Below, piece after piece: positions 9,645 through 19,699 of a stretch of 64,000 bases of DNA. The DNA is taken from contig NW_005179234.1 in assembly GCF_000350225.1 (NCBI RefSeq), positions 34,513 to 98,512 of the forward strand, given 5' to 3'. Positions within the stretch are counted from its first letter, which is position 1, and each line of letters starts with the position of its first letter. The notes below the pieces were generated by a model, which made no database searches, was not told where the DNA came from, and saw only the letters and a list, made by a program, of their open reading frames with translations. Position numbers and translations under genes: made by a program. Origin of the DNA: Chondrus crispus. Lineage: Eukaryota > Rhodophyta > Florideophyceae > Gigartinales > Gigartinaceae.

Positions 9645-10343
9645 ATGGGTTGGGGACGCAAGAAAGAAGCGCCGGCGCCAGTCCCACCACCGCCGCCGCA
9701 GGCCAACCCGGCGCAAAGCGCTCGAGAAATGCAACGTCAGAGTGATCGCACCATCGCCCGCGCCCAACGCGACATGCAGCGAGAGCGTATCCGTCTTGAG
9801 GGCGAGGAGAAGAAGATCATGAGCGAAATCAAATCACTTGGTCGACAGAATCGCATGGTAGAAGCTCGCATGCTCGCCAAGAACTTAGTACAGGTCCGTA
9901 CTGCCAAAGCGCGTACTTTTCAAGCCGGTATTCAGGCTGGGGCTATCGGTACACAGGCTCGCATGGCGCAGGCTGATGCCAAGATGATGAACGTCATGGG
10001 CACCACCGTCGGGGTAATGCAGAATGCAAATAATATGGCAAACCCAGAGCAGAACATGCAGATGTTGCAAGAGTTTGATATGCAATCAGAAAAGTACAAA
10101 CTCAACCAGGAAATGACGGATGAGGTCTTGGACTCCGTTCTTGGTGGCGCTGAGGTTGATGGTGAGACTGATGATGTGCTGAATTCAGTCCTGGATGAGA
10201 TTGGAATGGAAGTTGGTAGTCAGATGGGCGCCACGCCTAGTATCCAACCCACGAAACTTCCTGAACAGCAGAGATTGCAGGCTGCAGATGACGCGGATCT
10301 CATGAACCGAATTGCTAGACTGGGTGGCGGCCCGGCAATGTAA
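9645..10343 (+). CDS. ESCRT-III subunit Vps2/CHMP2
   Basis: Snf7-family protein of 232 residues that polymerises on endosomal membranes and takes part in multivesicular body sorting, cytokinetic abscission and membrane repair, with Vps24 and the ATPase Vps4. The N-terminus MGWGRKK is the usual short basic start. Residues about 25-110 form the basic helical hairpin, with the family-typical REMQRQSDRTI and EARMLAKNLVQVR. Residues about 130-190 form the acidic helices, including EMTDEVLDSVL. The C-terminus DADLMNRIARLGGG resembles the MIM1 motif that binds the Vps4 MIT domain. A Pro-rich insert near residues 10-20 is unusual for the family. The length fits CHMP2A/B. Single exon. Confidence 0.9.
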   Translation: MGWGRKKEAPAPVPPPPPQANPAQSAREMQRQSDRTIARAQRDMQRERIRLEGEEKKIMSEIKSLGRQNRMVEARMLAKNLVQVRTAKARTFQAGIQAGAIGTQARMAQADAKMMNVMGTTVGVMQNANNMANPEQNMQMLQEFDMQSEKYKLNQEMTDEVLDSVLGGAEVDGETDDVLNSVLDEIGMEVGSQMGATPSIQPTKLPEQQRLQAADDADLMNRIARLGGGPAM

Positions 10344-12600
10344 CAGTTTTTGGAGAAATTGGGAGAGAGGACCGCAGCCCCATCACTCGCCTTCATTGCT
10401 ATGCAGCTATCCTTACTACATCGCATTTGCATTCAGAACCCGGAGGGATTTTTTTTTTTTGGACGCCAATTGTGAACGCCATATCAGCACAAACCCCTTA
10501 TGGTCTACATGAATGCACAACGCATCGCTCAGAACGGAGTGTTCTGTTGTAAGCATTCGAATAACGCCAGGAGTGACAACCGTTTATGATTAAGGAGGCC
10601 ATGAACAACGACGTTTCCGGGCCCTCAGTGTGTATCCTCAAGATACGGGCCATTTCCAACGTTTTGGCACTCTGTTAGCCAAGTCAAACGTTATGTAAAG
10701 AATCACCTAGACGAAGCCTTTTGCTTGTTGAAACCTGTTGTCTGTCTGAAGAAAGATAGGTGTGATGCGGTATCACAGTGATCTTAATCACTGTAGTACA
10801 GAGCAACTTGTGCTTGCGAGATTCCCCAGTGCTTGAACTCTAAAGCAGTTTGTCTACGGTACTTACGATGTTACTTTGTGAAAGCAGCCAGGAAGACCGT
10901 CGGTCGCATGGTAATAGTCACTCCTTCTCTTCTCTATCCTTCGGAGGACTACGATACAAGGAGGCATGCTGTATTGTTCGAGATGGAGATAAGCAAGAAG
11001 AATTGCTTGGAGAACTTCAAGTCTTACACACTTCAAGTCACGAGATGACCACACGTACATGTCGCAAAATGTACCGGGGTGCACGGGCTCAGTGTCTGAG
11101 CCCATGCAGCCCGGTGGGTCACAAACGTAGCAACGTGGCCTAGGATACTCTAAAGAGATATAATAATCATGATCTTCTCAGCAGTAGAAAGAGAACTGGA
11201 AAAACTACAGAAAAGGACAGAATACAACAGGATTCGAGGATTCAATTCTTTAAGTCATGCATCCTTCCTACTATACAGTTGTCATTTGCACACACTATCA
11301 TGTACACTATGCATATTTAGCGGATAGATATTCTTCTCACGTGGATTGCCTGCAACGTCACCTGCGCACCTAGGAGTAGCGACGAAAACGCCCGTGCATC
11401 AGGGAGAAAGTACAGTGCCAGGAATGCATCCTATCGCAAGTAGGCACAAGATGGGACTAAACCGGAGGCCTGTTGAACCCATTCGGATAAACGTGGGAAG
11501 CAAAATGAGTACAGTACAATAGTTTGACGGGGAGCAATTTAACAGGGCATGTACAAAGGTTGGGTTGGGCTTCCAGGCTCGTGAGGACAGACAGATAATT
11601 GTCGAGAGTCAGAGCAGAGCGCAAATGGTTTTAGTCACTAAGCAGTCACCATCTTGTGGTGCAGGACACTGCTCTCGCCTCCTAGCTTAAATATCCACAT
11701 TGCGAACACGTTGTATCAGCTTTCTTGATAATGCGAACATACAAAGTGCGTCATGTGGTTTAGTGAGGTTGTCATTGTTGGAATATATATCATGCCTGTT
11801 GGAAGCGTAGTAAAAACGGCTATTCATGACCTACCGGACAATGCAGCAGTCTTGGACAAGAACGGAGATAGGATACGACACTTTGTTCGCACCGCTCAAA
11901 GCGTAAGTGAAGAGCGGAGAATATGGTTTCAGCAGAATGGAAGGAGGGTGCGATAGGATTAATGTAGGGGCGGGGCGCTACGGGCTGTGACAGCGTCGGC
12001 GTAATGGCGCGGACTTCGCTTGAGGGCGAGTGGAATTGTTTATGCGTGCGAAAACCCTCGGTCGTCTAACTACTGTACGTACAGTATACGCAAGCTCAAC
12101 GGTTTGGAAGCAAAGTTTTTTATTCGGTGTGTCTCTGCTGTTCTTCAGAGGATGCTGTAGGAAGTTCGCGAAAGCGGCGGCCTCTCTAGTCCGCTCTACC
12201 ATGGGAGAGCGGACTGTGAGGGCAGCCCTGATGTCGGTTGAGACGACGCCCATCAATATTGGTGGTCGATGCCGTCCGTGGAAACTTTTCAAAGGCCGCC
12301 CTCATTGCTTAGGCCCGCTCCCGCCCGCCTCCCAAAATCAGCCAATCCGCATGCACTGCCACAGTAGCTGACCTCTGGTTTGGGTCAAATCGCGCCAACT
12401 CTGCATGGCCATCTTCCCATCCAGAATGTTACGTTGCAATTTCCCGCCAAATCGCTCCTCCCACCAAAACCCCGTGCACCCCGTCCTGCCTATAAAGCCA
12501 AGCACTACCTTCTTACCGTGCCCTCGCATCCCACTGCCGCAGCCCCCCCACCCCTCCATACACTTTCCAATCCTGTTCCAGCCCCCATCACAAACTCGCC
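10344..12600. other. Long intergenic region, no gene seen
   Basis: About 2.2 kb with only short frames lacking coding character or known motifs. It contains a poly-T tract near 10450, several GTACAG/CTGTAC half-palindromes (for instance near 12075), and the promoter of the ribonucleotide reductase gene at its right end. Confidence 0.5.
12491..12496 (+). promoter_or_regulatory. TATA box of ribonucleotide reductase gene
   Basis: TATAAA 105 bases before the start codon in a C-rich promoter. The spacing allows a short 5' UTR of about 75-80 bases. Confidence 0.55.
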
Positions 12601-15015
12601 ATGGAGCGCTCTGTCATCAAGCGCGATGGCCGCCGCCAGCCGGTAAAGTTCGACAAGATCACGGCCCGCATCAAGAAGCTGGCATACGGCCTGGACCCTA
12701 TCGTCGATGTCACCGAGGTCGCCATGAAGGTCTGCACGGGCGTGTACGACGGTGTCACCACGTCCGAGTTGGATGACCTCGCCGCGGAGACCGCAGCGTA
12801 CATGTCCACTAAACACCACGACTACTCGCTCCTGGCATCTCGCATCGCCGTGTCTAACCTCCATAAGAACACCGTCAAGTCCTTCTCCGAGACTGCTGAC
12901 AGGCTCTGCAATTACAGGCTCCCCGTCACTGACGCCCCGGCCCCGCTTGTCGCGGCGGACGTCCATGAGTTTGTCATGAAGAATCGTGATACTTTGGATG
13001 CTGCCATTATCTACGACAGGGATTTTTCGTATGACTACTTTGGATTTAAGACTTTGGAGCGCTCGTATCTGCTCCGCATCAACGGAAAGATTGTGGAGAG
13101 GCCCCAGCATATGCTCATGCGTGTGGCAGTCGGCATTCACCTCGGCGATATGGAAGCCATCCTGGGCACATATGATGCCCTGTCCAACAAGCTCTTCACC
13201 CATGCCTCGCCAACGCTATTCAATGCAGGCACCTGCCGCCCCCAGCTATCCTCTTGCTTCCTTCTCACTATGACTGAGGACTCCATTGAAGGCATTTATG
13301 ACACTCTCAAGCGCTGCGCTATCATTTCCAAGGCCGCAGGCGGCATTGGATTGTCTATCCACAACATCCGATGCACAAAGTCGTACATCCGTGGTACCAA
13401 CGGTACGTCGAACGGAATTGTGCCTATGCTTCGTGTCTTCAATGACACAGCTAGGTATGTGGACCAAGGTGGCGGGAAGCGGAAGGGTGCATTTGCTATC
13501 TATTTGGAGCCTTGGCACGCAGATATCCTCGACTTTCTTGATCTTCGCAAGAATCATGGCAAGGAAGAACAGAGGGCTCGTGACCTCTTCTACGGCCTAT
13601 GGATCCCAGACCTCTTTATGAAGCGCGTCGAAGCTGATGGCCAGTGGTCGCTTTTCTGTCCGAATGAGTCCCCTGGTCTGGCCGACGTCTATGGCACTGA
13701 ATTTGAAGAGCTGTACGAAAAGTACGAGAAGGACGGCCGAGCACGCAGTTCCATGAGCGCGAGAAAGATCTGGTATGCTATTCTCGAAGCCCAGATTGAA
13801 ACTGGAAATCCGTACATGCTCTACAAGGATGCTTGTAACCGGAAGAGCAACCAGCAAAACCTCGGAACCATCAAATCTTCCAATCTTTGCACAGAGATTG
13901 TTGAGTATACTGCCCCGGATGAGGTTGCTGTTTGCAACTTGGCTTCTATTGCCCTCAACAAGTTTGTAATTGTTCCGGAAGATGGTTCCACTCCGTCATA
14001 TGATCACGAAGCCCTTCGCCGTGTGACGAAGATGGTTGCGCGCAATCTTAACAAAGTAATCGACGTCAACTTCTATCCTATCCAGGAAGCTAAGAATTCC
14101 AACATGCGCCACCGCCCAATTGGTATCGGAATTCAGGGGCTTGCAGACACATTTATTCTCATGCGCATGCCGTTTGAGAGTGAGGGAGCTCGTGAGTTGA
14201 ATAAGGATATTTTCGAAACCCTCTACTTCAGCGCTGTAGAGACCAGTTGTGAACTGTCTTCAGAGCAGGGTCCTTACGAGACGTACATTGGTTCCCCGAT
14301 GTCAAAGGGTCAGTTCCAGTTTGACCTTTGGGGCGTGAAGCCCACTTCTGGCCGATGGGACTGGGATGGCCTTCGGGAGAAGGTTCTAAAGAGTGGTGTC
14401 CGCAATTCACTGCTCGTTGCTCCAATGCCTACCGCTTCAACATCGCAGATTCTCGGTAACAATGAGTGCTTCGAGCCTTACACATCTAATCTGTACACAC
14501 GAAGGGTGTTGTCTGGTGAGTTCTGCATTGTGAACACTCACCTGGTAAAGGATCTTCAAAAGCTTGGGCTGTGGGATTCTACCATGAAGAACCGCATAGT
14601 TGCAGCGAATGGTTCTGTTCAAAACATCCCCGAAATTCCTGCAGATATCCGCGCCCTCTACAAGACTGTCTGGGAAATCAGCCAGAAGCGTATTCTTGAT
14701 CTCGCCGCTGACCGGGGTGCCTACATCGATCAGTCGCAGAGCATGAACATTCACATGGCAGCCCCGAACATTGGAAAGCTCAGCTCCATGCATTTCTATG
14801 GCTGGAAGGCAGGACTGAAGACAGGACTGTACTATTTGAGAACCAAACCGTCGACAGATGCCATCAAGTTTACTTTGTCACCTGCTGAGATTGAGGCTTC
14901 CAAGAAATCCGAAACTGGTGTGTCTTCCGGAAATGCTGCCCCAGTTGCTTCGGTCGAGGAGGTGCTTGCTTGCTCGATAAATAACCCGGACGGATGTGTG
15001 AGCTGCGGAAGTTGA
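12601..15015 (+). CDS. RNR1: Ribonucleoside-diphosphate reductase large subunit (class Ia)
   Basis: 804-residue R1 subunit that reduces NDPs to dNDPs with the diferric small subunit R2, the rate-limiting step of dNTP supply. The ATP-cone allosteric domain occupies about residues 1-90, opening with [19 protein letters not shown]. The active-site cysteines are Cys219 (in QLSSCFLL) and Cys445 (VCNLAS), with the thiyl-radical Cys430 in NLCTEI. The phosphate-binding segment [15 protein letters not shown] is intact, as is the C-terminal redox pair Cys799/Cys802 in GCVSCGS that is re-reduced by thioredoxin or glutaredoxin. Length matches eukaryotic R1. A TATA box lies upstream. The single exon is GC-rich at its 5' end. 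No R2 gene occurs in this window. Transcription in S phase would be expected but no specific element was identified. Confidence 0.97.
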   Translation: MERSVIKRDGRRQPVKFDKITARIKKLAYGLDPIVDVTEVAMKVCTGVYDGVTTSELDDLAAETAAYMSTKHHDYSLLASRIAVSNLHKNTVKSFSETADRLCNYRLPVTDAPAPLVAADVHEFVMKNRDTLDAAIIYDRDFSYDYFGFKTLERSYLLRINGKIVERPQHMLMRVAVGIHLGDMEAILGTYDALSNKLFTHASPTLFNAGTCRPQLSSCFLLTMTEDSIEGIYDTLKRCAIISKAAGGIGLSIHNIRCTKSYIRGTNGTSNGIVPMLRVFNDTARYVDQGGGKRKGAFAIYLEPWHADILDFLDLRKNHGKEEQRARDLFYGLWIPDLFMKRVEADGQWSLFCPNESPGLADVYGTEFEELYEKYEKDGRARSSMSARKIWYAILEAQIETGNPYMLYKDACNRKSNQQNLGTIKSSNLCTEIVEYTAPDEVAVCNLASIALNKFVIVPEDGSTPSYDHEALRRVTKMVARNLNKVIDVNFYPIQEAKNSNMRHRPIGIGIQGLADTFILMRMPFESEGARELNKDIFETLYFSAVETSCELSSEQGPYETYIGSPMSKGQFQFDLWGVKPTSGRWDWDGLREKVLKSGVRNSLLVAPMPTASTSQILGNNECFEPYTSNLYTRRVLSGEFCIVNTHLVKDLQKLGLWDSTMKNRIVAANGSVQNIPEIPADIRALYKTVWEISQKRILDLAADRGAYIDQSQSMNIHMAAPNIGKLSSMHFYGWKAGLKTGLYYLRTKPSTDAIKFTLSPAEIEASKKSETGVSSGNAAPVASVEEVLACSINNPDGCVSCGS

Positions 15016-15277
15016 AGACCGTGGTGACCTGGTTGTTTGACTAACTCATACGACATGTGGCTCATCCCGATATTTTTCACGTGGGGCGTCCCTACGGTTT
15101 TGTACAGTTTAGTTTCTTTAAAGGTAGTGAGTCCTGTTCCACTCGTAAAAGAGTCGTAAAGTTTGTCGTCGTGCCACTATGTTGGGGAGAAGAAGGGTAC
15201 CCGCAGATACGGCCTGTGACATCTCGGTTGCCGCCACGTCGTATCCCCGAAGAGAAAGAACTTCAGAAAACGTCGTT

Positions 15278-16018
15278 CTAACTTTTACCAAACAACTGTT
15301 CCAAATTGTCAATCCCACCCGACGGAGTTTCCGGCGTCCCTTCCGGCTCCTTGGGTTGATCGTCCGGCCCCTCCCCCTTGTCCTTCCCCCCATCCTTCTT
15401 CCCCTCGTCCTCCTCATCTTCATCCTTCCTAACTGCCCTAGGATCAATGAAAGTACCGGTAAGCTCGATCTCCTCTTCCATATCCTTTTTCTCTTGCTCC
15501 TGAATCCACTTCTCCCACAGCACGCCCCCCTTATACACTACAAAAATGCCCAGGACACTGGCCAAGCCCGCCCACATCCTTTGCAGATCGCGGAACCACT
15601 GCGTGGCGACCTCATACTCCTCCAGCTCCATGATCTCCTGCTCGGCCTCCGAATACTGTGTCGTCTTCCGGCGGCGCAGCTCGCGATCGCTCACGTAGTC
15701 ATCCCTCTTGATCCCCAGCGCGCGCAGCGGTATCGGGCCCGTCGCTACGTTGCCGAGGGACTTGGCCGTCGCCGCGTGCGTCTCTCGCACAGGCGTGAAC
15801 GGCATGTCGCGCGACGGGAGGCCCAGCACCGAACCGGTCAGACTGCCGGCGGCTAGGGCCGCGGCGCGGAACCATTTCAAGCGGTGCGGCCGCGGGCGGT
15901 TCGCGCTCATGTGAGGGATTGATGGGGCTGCGGATCTTCGCGCGGGGGAGGGGAGGGCGGTCGACTGCCTCGGTAACAGGCGCGCTCCTGGCGGGACCAG
16001 AAAGGCGGGGACGGCCAT
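15278..16018 (-). CDS. Predicted plastid-targeted single-span membrane protein
   Basis: Unrecognised protein of 246 residues. From the chosen start MAVPAFLVPP the first roughly 45 residues are Ser/Arg/Ala/Pro-rich without acids, typical of a plastid transit peptide. A short hydrophobic Ala/Gly stretch (AAALAAGSLTGSVLG) may be a second targeting signal. Around residues 145-170 there is a clear membrane segment (MWAGLASVLGIFVVYKGGVLW), followed by the charged stretch EKWIQEQEKKDMEEEIELTG and an acidic, Lys/Pro-rich tail. The middle sequence looks conserved, but I cannot name the family. An earlier in-frame ATG at 16147 would add 43 residues of Pro-rich sequence ahead of the transit-like start, so I prefer the later ATG. 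It is convergent with RNR1. Confidence 0.6.
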   Translation of the reverse strand: MAVPAFLVPPGARLLPRQSTALPSPARRSAAPSIPHMSANRPRPHRLKWFRAAALAAGSLTGSVLGLPSRDMPFTPVRETHAATAKSLGNVATGPIPLRALGIKRDDYVSDRELRRRKTTQYSEAEQEIMELEEYEVATQWFRDLQRMWAGLASVLGIFVVYKGGVLWEKWIQEQEKKDMEEEIELTGTFIDPRAVRKDEDEEDEGKKDGGKDKGEGPDDQPKEPEGTPETPSGGIDNLEQLFGKS

Positions 16019-16479
16019 TGCGGATTCGGGACCCAGGGCACAGAGAGCGTGAGGGGGTGCGCCGCTGCTGAAGATCGGAGAAGGCGGGCAAGGTCTGGGT
16101 CGGGATGGTGGGGGAAGTGCGAAAATGGGGTCAGAGTTGTTTTCCATGAGTTCGTTCTGCGAAGATGGATCGAGAGTGGTGTCTGAAGCATGGGGCGGAT
16201 GCCAAAATGGGTGTGAGACTGGCAGCTCAACCGTGCCGTTGAGTGAGATTGGGTTTCTGTTGAAAATTTAATGAAAAAAGGGCATGCGTTGTACAACTGC
16301 AATGCGTAATTGAGACCTCACGGCTGTACACGTGTAAGCTACAGCAGATGGGCGAGATCAATTGATCCCCCAGAGTGCGTGCGCACACGTGGATCGCCAT
16401 TCCTGCATCCGATGCTCCTGCCTTCCTCTTCGACCCCCCTTCTCTTCCCGAACTTCACATTCCCTCAACAACCGCAAAA

Positions 16480-17904
16480 ATGCCCACGCAAAAACCGCTA
16501 GCGCCGCTGCCTCCGGTCCTCTGCTCGGACTTGCCCGGCACGTGGGCCTACGACACCATGTCGCGCCGAGTCCGCGAGGACATTCTCGCCCGCGTCTTCC
16601 GCGAGAACGATTTCCACCCCGATATCATACACCGCCTGAAGGGGCTGGACGCCGAGCTCGCCGCCGCAGCATCAGTCCCTCTCACCCCAATTCCGGAGGA
16701 TGGAGGGCCGGACGTGCACACCTGGAACCAACAGATTTTGCGCAATGTCATCCAGAGTGGGGACACCTGGCTCTCCGCGCCCTGGGCTATTGCAGAGTTC
16801 TATTTGTATGCTATCGCTTTGCGGAATAACCCTCAGGAAGAGCTCTTTTCTGGCCCCTAACAGTTTCATTTTTGTTCTTGACGTCGCTCGAAAATGCTCA
16901 GGTATCGCAGAATGATGTCCGCGCTCAACTACTTCCAATCCCCGGTCGATCCTTTTATCCTCCAGAAGGAGCTGGGCCTCTCCAGCGCGATAGATTCTAT
17001 TTCCACATTAGCCTGCCGCGTCAACGCTGTCCTCAAAGCGGAAGAGAACCGCTCGCGCCACGAATTACTCAACGACTTTCAAGGCTTCGTCCTCACTGCT
17101 TTGTGGGGCAACCGCATGGACTTGAGTCTTTGGCCTGTCGGCGGCGAAGGTACTGGCAACATCATGGGAAATGATCCAAAAAAGTCCAGCGGGGAGCGCG
17201 CATCGGAAAACTTTGCTCTTGTCCTTGAAGCCGGGCAAAAGATGATTCTGGCAAACGATGTCGCCAGGTTGTCCAGTTTTGTCGACCGCATGCCGAACGC
17301 ACCTCGCATGGATATCATCGTCGACAATGCCGGGTTCGAACTTTTCTGTGACCTTTGCCTCGCAGATTTTTTGATACATTCAGGCTTCGCGTCCGTCGTG
17401 CACTTGCAACTAAAAGCTCATCCCACTTTTGTAAGCGACGCTATGGCCAAAGACGTCATGTACACTATAGAGTTCCTGCAAAGACGATCTAACGCAAAAG
17501 GGGAAGACGTCGCTGCAGTGGTGGCACTCGGAAACCGGTGGGCCCAACATGTAGCTGACGGCACTTGGGTTTTGACTGAAAACTTCTTTTGGGTACAACC
17601 GCAGGCTATGTGGGAGATGCCTGCCGACTTGCGAAGCGATATGTCCAGCTCACAACTTGTCTTTGTGAAGGGAGATGCCAACTACAGGCGACTCCTGGGA
17701 GACCGCGACTGGAAGCTTGATACCCCCTTCTCGGATATTTTGTCCTACTTTCCAGCACCAGTATGTGCTCTTCGAACCCTGAAAGCCGAATTAGGGTGTG
17801 GAATGCCTCAAGAAAGCGTTGATCGAGCCTCATCGGAGGATTCAAAGTGGCTTGTGTGTGGAAAGTACGGAGTCGTACAGTTCTGCAACCCGACAGAGTT
17901 GTAA
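16480..17904 (+). CDS. DUF89 / ARMT1-like metal-dependent phosphatase, two exons
   Basis: Joined from 16480-16805 and 16902-17904, giving 442 residues, close to human ARMT1. The 96 bp intron (16806-16901) has donor GTATGC and acceptor CTCAG. Splicing turns a frame that would stop at 16858 into a continuous one reading EFYLYRRMM across the junction, as the family expects. The N-terminal helical part contains SDLPGTWAYDTMSRRVRE. The DUF89 catalytic core has VDNAGFELFCDL (Asp250-Asn251 and following acidic residues bind metal) and the C-terminal KGDANYRRLLGDRDW with the conserved Lys. Family III members dephosphorylate fructose-1-phosphate and related sugar phosphates as metabolite damage-control enzymes; a carboxyl-methyltransferase activity was also proposed. 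Start chosen at MPTQKPLAPL. Convergent with TRM6, 56 bp apart. Confidence 0.88.
16806..16901 (+). other. Intron of the DUF89 gene
   Basis: 96 bp GT-AG intron, pyrimidine-richer toward its 3' end, with an in-frame stop inside it. Removal joins TT|G without changing frame. Confidence 0.85.
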
Positions 17905-17960
17905 ATCACCGTCTCAACGCCGACATGGGAAGGGAACAGTCTCCCCCGAAGGGAAATCCG

Positions 17961-19217
17961 TCAGTTGCTCTTTTCTCCGTTATCTGAAGATGCCATCGCA
18001 CTGGGCATGGCTATCCTAACCCCGCTCACGATGTATCCACCAGTGGCGCTATCCGTCATAGCAGGGTGAGATCGACCGGGAAGAACCTGGTGATTGACTA
18101 GAGAGACTTCCAGTAACTCCACCCGCATGGCCATTTTTGATAGCTGAAGGGCATACTGCAGATCTGCCGCATCCTGCAAATGCATACAATACGCGGCAAA
18201 GCATCCAGATGGTGCCAAATGCTTTAGTAGAACATCAAATACTTGCACAACATCGAAGCGAGTTGCAACAATGAGGCAATCACAACCATCACGAATCCAT
18301 GACTTGACATCCCCTCGTTTCGCACGCATCGCAATCGCTTCAGCTCGCCGTGCGCTTGGAACATGCTTCGTTCCCGTTTTTTCTGTAATTGCGTCCTCAA
18401 CTGTGACGTATCGTAGAGGATCGTTATCTTCTGATTGTGAGACGTCCACCATGCCCAGCAACTCTATTGGAGTGTGCACAATGGCTTTTGTGTGAAGGCT
18501 GTCCAGGTTGAGCATTCGAATCACTTCAGTGCCAGGCGGAGTGGTCCCCGAGAAAATGTTAATAACCTTTCCAACACCATCTATTCTTTCAGCCACTGCC
18601 GCAGTCACCAAACCGGTGCAATTTTCGTAAACAAGAGCTCGGCATCCAGACCTTACACCGGCGTATCCAAGCAAAATCGCAAGCCCGTCTGGGCGAAGGT
18701 GCATCGTCTTTTCCGGAGACCTCTCAAAGTACGTTTCACATAATGTTAACGCCGTAGGTCGCAAAACCCTGACCTTTAAGTCAAACTTCGCCCGTTTCCG
18801 CTTGATATACTTTTCCTGGGAGAAGGCCGTCTTTCCGCGGAATGTCAGTGAGTTTTCGACAACCGTGCGAACAAGTTGTTCCCCTTCAATTCCTTGCTCC
18901 TTCATGGCAAGTATTGTGCTTTGCTCCAGCTTCTGGTTCTCGTTAGTGTCTTCAAGATACTGGTTGTTTCGTTCAGTCCCCATTTCTGTTTCCGCTGTCA
19001 CGTTAAAAGATTGCTCCTCTTCGACAGGTTCCAAGCGATCGCCTGAGCGAACGGCGAACAAATCTCCCCATCTCGCACCAAGCAGCGCACCGATTTTTCG
19101 TTTTCGCTTCCCAATTCTTGCCGAAGAGTTTCTGCTCACGTGCCCGAGGACCTTCTTTCCATCAGTCGCCGAAAGCACGACCCAGTTGTCCTCTTGGATT
19201 TGTTCATCAGGACTCAT
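17961..19217 (-). CDS. TRM6: tRNA (adenine-N1)-methyltransferase non-catalytic subunit Trm6
   Basis: Gcd10/Trm6-like protein (418 residues from MSPDEQIQ) that pairs with catalytic Trm61 to make m1A58 in the T-loop of tRNAs, including initiator tRNA, in the nucleus. Hallmarks are the N-terminal barrel with VLGHVSRNSSARIGKRK, the charged linker, the signature TAFSQEKYIKRKRAKF near residue 145, TYFERSPEKTMHLRPD, and the Rossmann-like C-terminal domain that has lost the SAM motif (segment GCRALVYENCTGLVTAAVAERI). The C-terminal half holds CLIVATRFDVVQVFDVLLKHLAPSGCF, the usual last strand-helix region. The frame is open to 19256, but only through non-ATG codons. It is divergent from MRD1 and convergent with the DUF89 gene. 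No Trm61 gene is in the window. Confidence 0.9.
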   Translation of the reverse strand: MSPDEQIQEDNWVVLSATDGKKVLGHVSRNSSARIGKRKRKIGALLGARWGDLFAVRSGDRLEPVEEEQSFNVTAETEMGTERNNQYLEDTNENQKLEQSTILAMKEQGIEGEQLVRTVVENSLTFRGKTAFSQEKYIKRKRAKFDLKVRVLRPTALTLCETYFERSPEKTMHLRPDGLAILLGYAGVRSGCRALVYENCTGLVTAAVAERIDGVGKVINIFSGTTPPGTEVIRMLNLDSLHTKAIVHTPIELLGMVDVSQSEDNDPLRYVTVEDAITEKTGTKHVPSARRAEAIAMRAKRGDVKSWIRDGCDCLIVATRFDVVQVFDVLLKHLAPSGCFAAYCMHLQDAADLQYALQLSKMAMRVELLEVSLVNHQVLPGRSHPAMTDSATGGYIVSGVRIAMPSAMASSDNGEKSN

Positions 19218-19699
19218 TGTTTGTGCAAACTGTAAACGCAGGTCACTGCCTTGCAATGGATTGGCCGAGCAACCTTACCAAGTCAGCGAGGTCAAGCAAA
19301 AAAATCTGCAATTATCATCCCGTAAACCTTATTGAGAGCCTACTCGTGCTTCTCAGTCTCTCACGTTCCTTAGTTCTCTCCCCAAGCCTGCGGCGACTAG
19401 GTTTGTGCTTCTGGACGAAGACGTCTTAATTGCGCATTCGTGGGAGCGCCGTCGAGTGTCTGAACCGATGGAGCGATGCGCCGTGTAGCCACTCAGCAAA
19501 ATATAATGTATATAATTATTTTTTTGAAACTTTTTGAGACGTATGATTCTTCTCCAAATCGGTGCTTAGCCTCTGTTCCTTCCGGCGGCGGTGGCGTAAA
19601 AACCGGGCAATTTCGTCTTCTCTAAGGAAAAGCCCCGGAGCTGACGGCAGGGGAATCGAGAGTTTCCGTCACGCTACTGCCTTCTAGAGGCAAAAAAGA

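Noticed and set aside
10833-11143. Short frames of 71-97 residues between Vps2 and RNR1
   Set aside because: Overlap one another on both strands and show no family resemblance.
17325-17350. GGGTTCGAA B-box-like word
   Set aside because: Lies inside the DUF89 coding sequence, encoding the conserved NAGFE segment.
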